Shown piece after piece: positions 10,401 to 17,861 of a DNA stretch of 43,979 nucleotides. The position numbers and the translations under genes are program-made. The stretch is taken from the NCBI GenBank assembly GCA_004173355.1, contig SEAD01000025.1:1-43979 (forward strand). Direction: 5' to 3'. The notes beneath the pieces are model-generated. The model made no database searches and was not told where the DNA came from. It saw only the letters and a list, made by a program, of their open reading frames with translations. Origin of the DNA: Chitinophagaceae bacterium. Lineage in GTDB: Bacteria > Bacteroidota > Bacteroidia > Chitinophagales > Chitinophagaceae. How positions within the stretch are numbered: position 1 is the first letter of the stretch; each line of letters opens with the position of its first letter.

Positions 10401-10636
10401 AGCACATCGCCCGTACGTGCATCGATTGAAAAGCTGCCATCGGCAGCGCTACTGGTACCACGTGTGGTTCCCCTCACCACGACCGAAGCATCCTCTACGG
10501 GTTTGCCATCTACTCCCCTGATGGTACCGGTGATCTTCCGGTTCTGTGCCTCTGCCACACCAAGCAGCAGCAGGCAAAGGGAAACCAGCAATACGGGTCT
10601 CCATTTCATTTTCATAAGCAGTTTCTGCATTTTCAT
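7466..10636 (-). CDS. susC-like: SusC/RagA-family TonB-dependent outer membrane transporter
   Basis: About 1056 residues from the ATG at 10636; a TTG two codons upstream is a less likely start. The signal peptide ends near VAEA (27-30). A carboxypeptidase-regulatory-like beta-sandwich (about 33-103) and the SusC TonB-box-like motif DEVVVIGYG (111-119) follow. Then come the plug (QALQGRAANVYV, VIRGVSSLTG, PLYVIDGV) and a 22-strand barrel ending in a terminal aromatic (QVVIDF). It imports oligosaccharides released at the surface, working with the SusD protein encoded next. There is no STN secretin-like domain, so it is not a sigma/anti-sigma-sensing transporter. This fits control by the neighbouring HTCS. 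A CAATTG hexamer lies just upstream of the start at 10644-10649. Confidence 0.95.
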   Translation of the reverse strand: MKMQKLLMKMKWRPVLLVSLCLLLLGVAEAQNRKITGTIRGVDGKPVEDASVVVRGTTRGTSSAADGSFSIDARTGDVLVVTSVGFLLKESTVGSGSTVDFSLTASTQTMDEVVVIGYGQMKKTDVSSSQVSVSAQELQRTVNPTFDQALQGRAANVYVSSQSGQPGAAPSVVIRGVSSLTGSTQPLYVIDGVQIKPSNPSDDPNAHPTGFTNILSGLNPDDIESINVLQGPSATAIYGTSGANGVILVTTKRGKSGESKISANTLWTMQDLPEKISVMDLQQYAAYRNEIARAGGTATEPAFNDPEALGKGTDWQGELFRRTVLQKHGLSLSGGSASTTFFLSGEYFNQDGVAPGSGFQRASVRVNLDNQTRKWLKIGTNLAFNRTQEKVNTTNAGIITLALRQNPSVPVTNPDGSWGGPNTTQFAFSNPVALANINNDYNKAIGMLGGAYATINFGKGFSLHNEVNTSLQYYNNYQFHPGYQFNGFVVPSTSASSTRAANNNYWWGLNSRLHYDKKFNKHGIAAMVAHEAQSFGSEGLSGYRQNFVTYNIQELSGGVQTTSLANSTKSDGARESYFGRLNYVYDEKYIIQGSFRRDGSSAFGSNKRWANFPAVSAAWRISQEDFMRDITSVNDLKLRLEYGSTGNSSGGGVYAQLQAVPTAWGTGFLPQNFANPDLQWEITKTSNIGFDLHMFNNRLEVIGDAYIKKIDRLLTTNPFAFYNGGDIAYSPGYISWPTTNVGKMENRGFGLTVNTVNISNKEFSWKTGFNISRDRSKITQLLTAIKPSYDNGVAQFLSQEGGAPSLFTGYIAEGIFQNYDEIKNHARQTPGGLISPGQGTWIGDIKFRDISGPEGKPDGVIDQFDRTVLGNPWPKFSFGFNNYFTFKNFDLNIFIIGTIGNDVVNYERFRNEQPLGTGTFSNYYSSVSNFARPTSYNINDSLTTTLINPGNSISRIAPGDPNGNARLSQWYVEDGSYIRLKNIALGYTLPGSLTKRFGVQRLRVSVNAQNLITITDYSGYDPEIGMVQYGGTLISGVDSGRYPNVRMYSAQVVIDF

Positions 10637-10675
10637 AAACAAGCAATTGATTGGTAAAAAATTCCTGGGAAAAAA

Positions 10676-13528
10676 TTATTTAAGACGAATGACCTGCCGG
10701 GTTCCATTATACCTGACCTGGATGCCCCTGGCATCAGCCGGATCCGGCGCAACCGGCTTCCCTTTACGCAGATACCGGATGATAAACACACGATTGGCCA
10801 GCATACCGGGAAATGCACCCACCCTGTCAGCGATGGTGAGCTGCTGTGCCTTGTCATCATAGGTAAAACGGATATTGGCAAACTGTCCTTTTTCATAGTT
10901 GTAATTCAACCCGTCATCCTCATACAGCGAGAAACTCCCATCCGCACCCTGGAATACCTGTACTAAAATGGTATCGGCTTTTTTCTCCGCGGTGTATTGC
11001 AGTTCGGGTCCGGATGGCAGGATCGAACCGGCTTTTACATAAAGCGGCATCCTGCTGTAGGGCGCGTCCGCGTTGATGTGGCGTCCACCCTCTTCATACC
11101 TCCCATTATAGAAATTATACCATCCGCCCTTGGGCAGGTACAGTTCCCTGGATGTGGCACCGGCACTGGATACCGGGCTTACCAGCAGCGAGGGGCCAAA
11201 CATAAACTGGTCACCGATTGAATGGGTGGCAGTGTCGGATGCAAAATCCATCACCAATGCACGCATCAGGGTATAATCATCATGATAGGCATTGCCGGCA
11301 AGCGAATAGATATAGGGCATCAGGCGGTAGCGGAGTTTGTTGTAGTACAACATGCTCTGGTAAGCAGGATGGTTGTCCGGGGCAGTGTTGAAGATCTCAC
11401 GCGCGGGAGCCTGTCCGTGTACGCGGAACAGCGGTGCGAAGGCACCGAACTGGAACCAGCGTGTCATCAGCTCACGCCATTCCTCGAGATCTTTGTCATT
11501 GGGATTTTCAAATCGTTTTTCCACTACAAAACCACCGATGTCCATGGTCCAGTAAGGAATGCCCGAGAGGGAAAAATTAAGTCCTGCCGCTATCTGGGCT
11601 TTCATATCAAACCATCGGGCACCGATATCCCCGCTCCAGATGGCAGCGGCATACCGTTGCGAACCGGCAAAACCCGAACGCGTGAGGAGGAAGACCCGTT
11701 TGTCAGGATCAACTGAACGCTGCCCTTCATAGATACCCTTTGCATTCTGCAATGGATAGGCATTCAGGTTTTCGGCAACCAGTCCGGCCGATACCGGCGT
11801 CATCTGCTGCTTCCGGCGCTCGGGTGATACGTTGGACAGGATGTCCGGCTCGCTCGCATCCATCCACCAGGCGTCAATGCCTTTTACATATATTTTATCG
11901 TGGATCAGTTTCCAGAATGCTTTCCGCGCTTCCGGATTAAATGCATCGTAGAATGTAGACGTGTAACCCGGGCCTACCCAGTCCTTCTGTCCGTCTGCAA
12001 TATTGCGTTTGTAGAGCCATCCCTTTTTATTGAAGTCCCGGTAGGCTGGTACATTGTCATAGAATTTCGGCCAGACCGAAATCATCAGTTGCGTATGGTA
12101 ATCCCGGTGCAACCGGGCAATCATGCTGTCAGGCGTGGGAAACCGCGCGGGATCAAACTCCTGGCTGCCCCATTCATTTTCTTTCCAGTAAAACCAGTCG
12201 AGAACAATATTATCCAGCGGGATCCGGCGTTTACGGAATTCAGCCACGGTGCTGAGCACTTCTTCCTGGGTTTTGTACCGTTCACGGCTTTGCCAGAAAC
12301 CAAGTGCCCATTTAGGTACAATAGTGGCCTTGCCGCTCAGCTGGCGGTAACCGCTGATTACTTCATCCATATTTTTTCCGGATACAAAATAGTAGTCTAC
12401 CGACTGGCCGGCCTCTGAAGAAAAACTGAACACATCTTCCATAGCGGTATCTGCCGGTTGCTGGTATTTAACAGCGAGATAGGACTCAGCCCCTTCAGGT
12501 TTCCATTCAATCTTTAAGGTTTGCTTTACATCTTTGCGCAGTGCAAGATCAATCAATGCCGGTGCGGGGTTCCAGGCCTCACGCCAGCGGTCAAGAATTA
12601 ACTTTCCATCGATCCAGACTTTCAGGTAACCGCCATAGACAAAGCGGAGTTTGTGATTGCCGGCTATTGATGAAGCCACCGCCCCTTCCCATTTTACCAT
12701 TCCGGTAGCGGGTTTGAATTCCGGGGGAAGTTTGAGTTTTGATTCATTCACGTATTCCATGTCGATCGTCGCTTCCGGACGCCCGAGGGCAACCGCAGCA
12801 TTTGCCGACTGGTCATTATAATAGGAAGCGGTAAGGAAGCCTTCATCCCCTGCGGGGGAAAAAAGCCGGAGCGCCGACAGTGGCAGGTAAGGCCGCATAT
12901 CACCGATCCTCGTCAGTGAATAATTGTCCCAGAGGATGCCATAGTTGCGCGGGGAAATAAGGAAAGGCACAGCCACCTCTGTATTGTTCTGGAAAAGGTT
13001 GACCTGCTGGTTGCGGTAATTGAACACCCCGTCCTGGTGCTGGCCAAGGCCGTACCAGGAATCACCCGGGCTGGCCTGGAACGACTGGAACAGGTTGAAC
13101 GAGGGCTGGCCTTCAAAAACCGCCGGTACAAAACCCCTTCCATTGATTGTGCGTTCCCCAAGGATTCGTTGGCCGCTGCTGTCAGAAAATATAACCGTGC
13201 CGCTTTTGAGACCTACGGTAGCGGTAATGGAACTGGTCCGGACCGACACCGACTCTGCAGTGGAATCCACGGTCCAGGTGAAACCTGACGGCTTACCATA
13301 AACGGTTACAAGACTGGGTTTGGGAACTCCCCCTGCGGGAATTACGAGTACACGGATAATTTTAGGGGTAATGACTTCGAGCCTGACGGATTGCTGTCCG
13401 GAAGTAAGCAGCGGATCCGGGTAAACAATAATTCCATCCGGGGTCTTTACAAAGGTGCCGGGAGTTTCGGCCTTCAGCACGGCGCAGCCCAGGAGGAACA
13501 GCGCAAGAATCTGCAGTTTTTTCATCAT
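10676..13528 (-). CDS. GH31 alpha-xylosidase with inserted PA14 domain
   Basis: A 950-residue exported enzyme. The N-terminal signal region (LALFLLGCAVLKA) could be cleaved by signal peptidase I after Ala20 or lipidated at Cys15. A galactose-mutarotase-like N domain (about 25-230) is interrupted by a PA14-type domain (about 240-360, GGYLKVWIDGKLILDRW). The (beta/alpha)8 barrel follows, with nucleophile Asp557 in WWMDASEPD and acid/base Asp634 in WSGDIGARW, then beta-sandwich C domains. A PA14 insert at this place is known from xyloglucan-specific alpha-xylosidases such as Cellvibrio Xyl31A, where it helps hold long xylogluco-oligosaccharides. It would remove the non-reducing-end xylose of such oligosaccharides. 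The gene lies between the HTCS and susC genes. Confidence 0.92.
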   Translation of the reverse strand: MMKKLQILALFLLGCAVLKAETPGTFVKTPDGIIVYPDPLLTSGQQSVRLEVITPKIIRVLVIPAGGVPKPSLVTVYGKPSGFTWTVDSTAESVSVRTSSITATVGLKSGTVIFSDSSGQRILGERTINGRGFVPAVFEGQPSFNLFQSFQASPGDSWYGLGQHQDGVFNYRNQQVNLFQNNTEVAVPFLISPRNYGILWDNYSLTRIGDMRPYLPLSALRLFSPAGDEGFLTASYYNDQSANAAVALGRPEATIDMEYVNESKLKLPPEFKPATGMVKWEGAVASSIAGNHKLRFVYGGYLKVWIDGKLILDRWREAWNPAPALIDLALRKDVKQTLKIEWKPEGAESYLAVKYQQPADTAMEDVFSFSSEAGQSVDYYFVSGKNMDEVISGYRQLSGKATIVPKWALGFWQSRERYKTQEEVLSTVAEFRKRRIPLDNIVLDWFYWKENEWGSQEFDPARFPTPDSMIARLHRDYHTQLMISVWPKFYDNVPAYRDFNKKGWLYKRNIADGQKDWVGPGYTSTFYDAFNPEARKAFWKLIHDKIYVKGIDAWWMDASEPDILSNVSPERRKQQMTPVSAGLVAENLNAYPLQNAKGIYEGQRSVDPDKRVFLLTRSGFAGSQRYAAAIWSGDIGARWFDMKAQIAAGLNFSLSGIPYWTMDIGGFVVEKRFENPNDKDLEEWRELMTRWFQFGAFAPLFRVHGQAPAREIFNTAPDNHPAYQSMLYYNKLRYRLMPYIYSLAGNAYHDDYTLMRALVMDFASDTATHSIGDQFMFGPSLLVSPVSSAGATSRELYLPKGGWYNFYNGRYEEGGRHINADAPYSRMPLYVKAGSILPSGPELQYTAEKKADTILVQVFQGADGSFSLYEDDGLNYNYEKGQFANIRFTYDDKAQQLTIADRVGAFPGMLANRVFIIRYLRKGKPVAPDPADARGIQVRYNGTRQVIRLK

Positions 13529-13532
13529 TTGG

Positions 13533-13567
13533 CAATTGTTTCAGTCGTCGTCGTTTGAAGACAATTG
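13533..13567 (-). promoter_or_regulatory. Inverted repeat in the leader of the GH31 gene
   Basis: CAATTGT (13533-13539) and ACAATTG (13561-13567) form a 7-bp inverted repeat. Inner TTCA/TGAA arms extend it past a bulge. It starts 4 bases upstream of the GH31 start codon, inside the 141-base gap after the HTCS gene. The susC start has the same CAATTGC heptamer 8-14 bases upstream of its ATG (10643-10649). It could be an operator for the HTCS or a hairpin near the ribosome entry site. CAATTG is itself a palindrome, so part of the symmetry is automatic. I see no clear -7/-33 promoter in this gap. Confidence 0.35.
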
Positions 13568-13669
13568 AAATTACCGGAATGCGGTTTCGCAGCAGGTATG
13601 CGAATGTTTCCGACTAGGGTATAAAATGTTAACCGCCGGGGAACACCCTGGATGTCAATAGATTATTTT

Positions 13670-16600
13670 TCATTTTTGCCCCGGTTTCTGGTCCTGGTAC
13701 TGGGACGGGAGCATATGGAATTCTTCCCGGAAGTATTTTGAAAAGGTCTTCGGGTTGTTGAAGCCGACCTCATAGGCCACCTCGGCAATCGTCATACCGC
13801 TCTGGCCGAGTAACTGTGCTGCCCGTTTGAGGCGGATGCCGCGGATAAATTCGAGCGGACCCTTCCCGGTAAGCGAAACCACTTTTTTATAAAGGGCCAC
13901 GCGGCTCATAAACATTTGCCGGCTTAGGTCCTCCACCGAAAAAGCGGGGTTGCTGATGTTCTGTTCGATCAATACCACTGCCTGCTTGAGGAACTGTTCC
14001 TCCACCGGCGTAACCGTGAGCAGGCTCGGGTTCATTTCCACTTTTTTATTGAACTTCCGCTCAAGCAGGTTCTGCTGGGTCAGCAGGTTCCGGATCCGGG
14101 ATTCAAGTATTTCAAAAGTAAATGGCTTCCTTATATAGTCATTCGCACCGGTCCGGTACCCTTCCAGTTGCATTTCCTCGGTACCCATCGCCGTGAGCAG
14201 GATGATGGGGATATGTGCAGTGCCGCCGTCAGCCTTTACCTTCTGCGCCAGCTGGGTGCCGCTCATAAGGGGCATCACAATATCACTGACTATCAGGTCA
14301 GGCTGGGCGATGCGGATTTTCTCCCAGGCATCCTTACCATTCACCGCCTCCGTTACATGATACCGGTGTTTGAGATTGTCTTTCAGGTAAAAACGGAAAT
14401 CCTCGTTGTCTTCCACCAGCAATATTGTTTTTTTACCCTTTGACATTTCCTGTGGACCCATTAGGATATCGGTTTCGGGTATGTCAAGTGGTAAACCGGG
14501 AAACTCAGTTACCGGAAGTTGTACCGTGAACACTGAACCTTTACCCGGCTCACTGGTAACCCGGATAGTGCCCTTGTGCAGTTTTACAAACTCGCTGGTA
14601 ATTGCGAGCCCGATCCCGCTGCCCTGGTTCACCACCGAATCGGGCATTTCATGCTGGAAGAACCGTTCGAAAACCCGGTCATGCTTATCAGCAGGAATCC
14701 CGATACCGGTATCACCCACTTCAATGGAAATAAAATTCTCTTCACCTTCCGTATAGTTCAGGTGTACCCAGACCACCCCTGAATCGTGGGTGTATTTATA
14801 GGCGTTGGAAAGCAGGTTGAACATGATCTTTTCGATCTTGTCCGAATCGAAATGGATAACCAGTGAGTCAATACTTGAATGAAAATCGAAAGAGATATTT
14901 TTCTTTTCTGCGATATCCGAAAAGGAGAAGCAGATTTCATTGATAAAATGGACGATATCGCCTGCTACAGGGTAAAAACGGAACTGCTCCGTTTCCAGCT
15001 TGCGGAAATCGAGCAGCTGGTTCACCAGATTCAGCAACCTTTTGGCATTCCGGTGCACCAGGTGCAGCTGTTGTTTGTTATCTGCATCATGGGTATTACG
15101 GATGATGCGGTCCAGAGGAGACAGGATCAGGCTGAGAGGGGTGCGGAATTCATGGCTGACATTGGTAAAAAATTTTGTCTTCATCTGGTCAAGTGCCTGT
15201 ACCCTTTCGGCTTCTTTCCGCTGCTGGACTACTTCGAAACGCATCCTTGCCCGGTCAAGGGTGACACGTCGAGCAATATAAAGCGCCGCAATTATAACAA
15301 GGACATACAGGAAAAACGCCAGCGGGCTTTTCCAGAAAGGCGGATCAATGCGGATCTCCATCGTTTTTTCCTCGCTCCACGCCTTGCTGCTGTCGAAGGC
15401 CTTTACCTTCAGCAGGTAGGTGCCCGGGTCAAGGTTGGTATATACAATGCGACGTTCATCACCATTGGCATATACCCAGTCTTTGTTAAAGCCTTCCAGT
15501 TTGTATGCGTAACGGATATTGCTTCCATGTGAAAAATCGAGGGCGGCAAACTCCACTGAAAATATATTCTCGCTGTACCGGAGCCTGATTGCATTGGTGA
15601 CGGGGGCAGACTGTTCCAGGATTACCCGGCCATGGAGTTCCTGGCCGGCTGTGACCTCGCGGTTGAGGATCTGAAGGCTGGTAAAAACAATTGTCGGATT
15701 CGGGGTGTTGGGTCCGTTCATCGAAGGATCGATCATATTAAACCCTGAAGGCCCCCCGACAAATACTTCACCGGCGCGGGTCCGGCAGGCGGCATTCTCG
15801 TTAAATTCCCGCCCCTGCAGGTTATTGATCACATCGTAACTGACGACAGAAAATTTAAGTTTTTCAAAGGAACCCCCATCATGAAGTACCAGCTTGCAAA
15901 GGCCATTGGGTGTGGTGATCCACAGGTTTCCCTGGTTATCCTGCGTGTTGGTAAGAATGGTATTATCGGGCAATCCGTCCCGACGGTCAAACGACCTGAA
16001 TTTTTTGCTGGCCGGATCAAACAGGTTGAGCCCTTCCCGGGTGGCTATCCAGATCATGCCGTTGCGTGACTCGAACATGGAGATCACGTTGTTGTTGCTG
16101 AGACTGTTGCTGCCCGGCTGGCTGCCGTAGTGGATCCATTTGCCTGATTTGGATTCCCGCATATCGATGCCGTAGGCCGTTCCGACCCAGAGGTTCTGGT
16201 CACGGTCCTCCATGATTGCCGAGATATAATTACTCTGGATCGGACTTGTCCTGCCCTGTACATACTGATGGTGGGTGAAGCGTTTACTGTTGCGGTCCAG
16301 CAGGTCCAGCCCACCCGACAACGTACCCACCCAGAGATTTGATTTACTATCCTCAAATATTTTCCAAACACGGTCATCCGCGAGGCTGCCGGTATCCGAT
16401 TCACTGTGGTGGTAGCGGGTAAATTTTTTTCCATCAAAACTATTCAACCCACCGAGATAAGTGCCGATCCAGAGCGTACCGGCATTGTCGATATATAAGG
16501 TCACAATTACATTATTGCTCAGGCTGCCCGGATCGGATGCATTATGGGTGTACTGCCTGAAACGGTTGGCCTGCCGGTCGAAATAGATGACCCCGCCGCC

Positions 16601-17764
16601 GTTGGTGCCGATCCACAGGTTCCCGGCCTTATCTTCTGCAAATGCATTGATATCTTCGTAGGGTAATGAAAACGGATCAGTGTCCGAGTGCCGGTAATGC
16701 GCAAACTTCACGATATTTTCATCGAGGTAATTGATGCCCTGTTTAAACGTACCGACCCATATGATACCGGTTTCATCTTTATACAGCGAGTACACACTGT
16801 TCTGGGCGAGACTCCTGGGGTTTTTGGGATCACTGACCAGGAAGGATACTGCATAATTTTTAGTCTTATCCACGAGATTGATACCTCCATGGTCAGTGCC
16901 GATCCATATTTTCCCACGTCCGTCCTGGATTACGCCGGTCACCAGGTTGTTGTTGAGCAGATAGGCAGGCGAACTTTCATTGAAGGACTTTATCGTATTG
17001 GTAGCGGGATCAAGCAGGAACACCCCGTGGGCTTCATTCAGTGTCCAGATCCATACCTGGCTGTCACGGTCAACAAAAAGATCATAATTGAATCCGGCAG
17101 GATACAACTGCCGGAGAAAAGTATTTTTGATAACGATTGTACCGGATTTCGGATCCAGCTTTTCCACGATCCCGTTGCGGTGGATGATCCAGATGGCACC
17201 TGATCCATCAGCGCGGATACCGGACACAAGATTGGATGAAAGCGATGTCCGGCCTGGCGAAGTGGAATTGTAAATGGTCACTTTATGGCTGGCAGGTTCG
17301 TACCGGGCAATCCCCAGGCTGTCATAAGCAAACCAGAAATTGTTATCGCGGTCGCGGATTACAGACCGCAGGGTACCTACCGGCAGTCCATGCTGCCGCT
17401 GGTAGGCTGGCATATTGTGGTCAAACTTTTCTGTCCGGGATTTATAGATTGTCCCGCCACTCCGCGTGTTGACCCAAAGGTCGTTGCCTGGCAACTGGCA
17501 GATTCCACTTACATAATTATCGTTGATGGAATTTGAATCGGCAGGATTGTGGCGGAACACCTTGAAGCCGTAACTATCGTACCTGTTGAGGCCCGACATG
17601 GTTGCGAACCAGATAAACCCGGTTTCATCCCTAAGAATTGAATTCACCTGGTTGTGCGACAATCCGTTTGAAATGTCAATCCGCGAAAAACTGTACTTAT
17701 CCACCTGGGCATGCAGGGTGGTGCACAACAGCAAGGCAGCTAAAATGAAAGGAAGGCGGGGCAT
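13670..17764 (-). CDS. Hybrid two-component system sensor/regulator (HTCS) controlling the glycan locus
   Basis: 1364 residues from the ATG at 17764, chosen because a signal peptide (MPRLPFILAALLLCTTLHA) begins there. A longer frame to 17869 would only add 35 residues and overlap the upstream gene. Order of domains: periplasmic beta-propeller of reg_prop repeats (about 20-700, many IWVGT/LWIGT motifs), Y_Y_Y domain (about 712-813), one membrane helix (814-834), HisKA with His871 in SHEFRTP, HATPase (about 965-1085, GDTGIGIP and GSGIGLAI), receiver with Asp1161 in VSDIVMP, and AraC-type HTH (about 1256-1356). HTCS proteins bind a periplasmic oligosaccharide and switch on the adjacent Sus-like genes. 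It is the first gene upstream of the GH31-susC-susD block and on the same strand. Confidence 0.95.
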   Translation of the reverse strand: MPRLPFILAALLLCTTLHAQVDKYSFSRIDISNGLSHNQVNSILRDETGFIWFATMSGLNRYDSYGFKVFRHNPADSNSINDNYVSGICQLPGNDLWVNTRSGGTIYKSRTEKFDHNMPAYQRQHGLPVGTLRSVIRDRDNNFWFAYDSLGIARYEPASHKVTIYNSTSPGRTSLSSNLVSGIRADGSGAIWIIHRNGIVEKLDPKSGTIVIKNTFLRQLYPAGFNYDLFVDRDSQVWIWTLNEAHGVFLLDPATNTIKSFNESSPAYLLNNNLVTGVIQDGRGKIWIGTDHGGINLVDKTKNYAVSFLVSDPKNPRSLAQNSVYSLYKDETGIIWVGTFKQGINYLDENIVKFAHYRHSDTDPFSLPYEDINAFAEDKAGNLWIGTNGGGVIYFDRQANRFRQYTHNASDPGSLSNNVIVTLYIDNAGTLWIGTYLGGLNSFDGKKFTRYHHSESDTGSLADDRVWKIFEDSKSNLWVGTLSGGLDLLDRNSKRFTHHQYVQGRTSPIQSNYISAIMEDRDQNLWVGTAYGIDMRESKSGKWIHYGSQPGSNSLSNNNVISMFESRNGMIWIATREGLNLFDPASKKFRSFDRRDGLPDNTILTNTQDNQGNLWITTPNGLCKLVLHDGGSFEKLKFSVVSYDVINNLQGREFNENAACRTRAGEVFVGGPSGFNMIDPSMNGPNTPNPTIVFTSLQILNREVTAGQELHGRVILEQSAPVTNAIRLRYSENIFSVEFAALDFSHGSNIRYAYKLEGFNKDWVYANGDERRIVYTNLDPGTYLLKVKAFDSSKAWSEEKTMEIRIDPPFWKSPLAFFLYVLVIIAALYIARRVTLDRARMRFEVVQQRKEAERVQALDQMKTKFFTNVSHEFRTPLSLILSPLDRIIRNTHDADNKQQLHLVHRNAKRLLNLVNQLLDFRKLETEQFRFYPVAGDIVHFINEICFSFSDIAEKKNISFDFHSSIDSLVIHFDSDKIEKIMFNLLSNAYKYTHDSGVVWVHLNYTEGEENFISIEVGDTGIGIPADKHDRVFERFFQHEMPDSVVNQGSGIGLAITSEFVKLHKGTIRVTSEPGKGSVFTVQLPVTEFPGLPLDIPETDILMGPQEMSKGKKTILLVEDNEDFRFYLKDNLKHRYHVTEAVNGKDAWEKIRIAQPDLIVSDIVMPLMSGTQLAQKVKADGGTAHIPIILLTAMGTEEMQLEGYRTGANDYIRKPFTFEILESRIRNLLTQQNLLERKFNKKVEMNPSLLTVTPVEEQFLKQAVVLIEQNISNPAFSVEDLSRQMFMSRVALYKKVVSLTGKGPLEFIRGIRLKRAAQLLGQSGMTIAEVAYEVGFNNPKTFSKYFREEFHMLPSQYQDQKPGQK

Positions 17765-17804
17765 GAATGGCAAACGTTTACCAACCGAATATAAAATGAT
17801 TTGC

Positions 17805-17828
17805 CCGCAATTTTGCAATCGATTGCGG
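17805..17828. promoter_or_regulatory. Palindrome between the TPR kinase and HTCS genes
   Basis: GCAATCGATTGC (17815-17826) is a perfect 12-bp palindrome. Overlapping it, CCGCAAT (17805-17811) and ATTGCGG (17822-17828) form a second, wider inverted repeat. Both lie in the 97 bases between the stop of the kinase gene and the preferred HTCS start. About 25 bases nearer the HTCS start, the minus strand reads TATATTCG, a 7/8 match to the Bacteroidota -7 box TAnnTTTG, but no proper TTTG at -33 is seen. A regulator site for HTCS expression is possible; this is not demonstrated. Confidence 0.3.
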
Positions 17829-17861
17829 ATATATATCAGGGTGGCTGCTACCGGATGCGTT

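Noticed and set aside
14879-15532. Open plus-strand frame of 217 codons
   Set aside because: Antisense to the HTCS kinase region, which has intact HisKA motifs in the other strand. No domain and no start signal.
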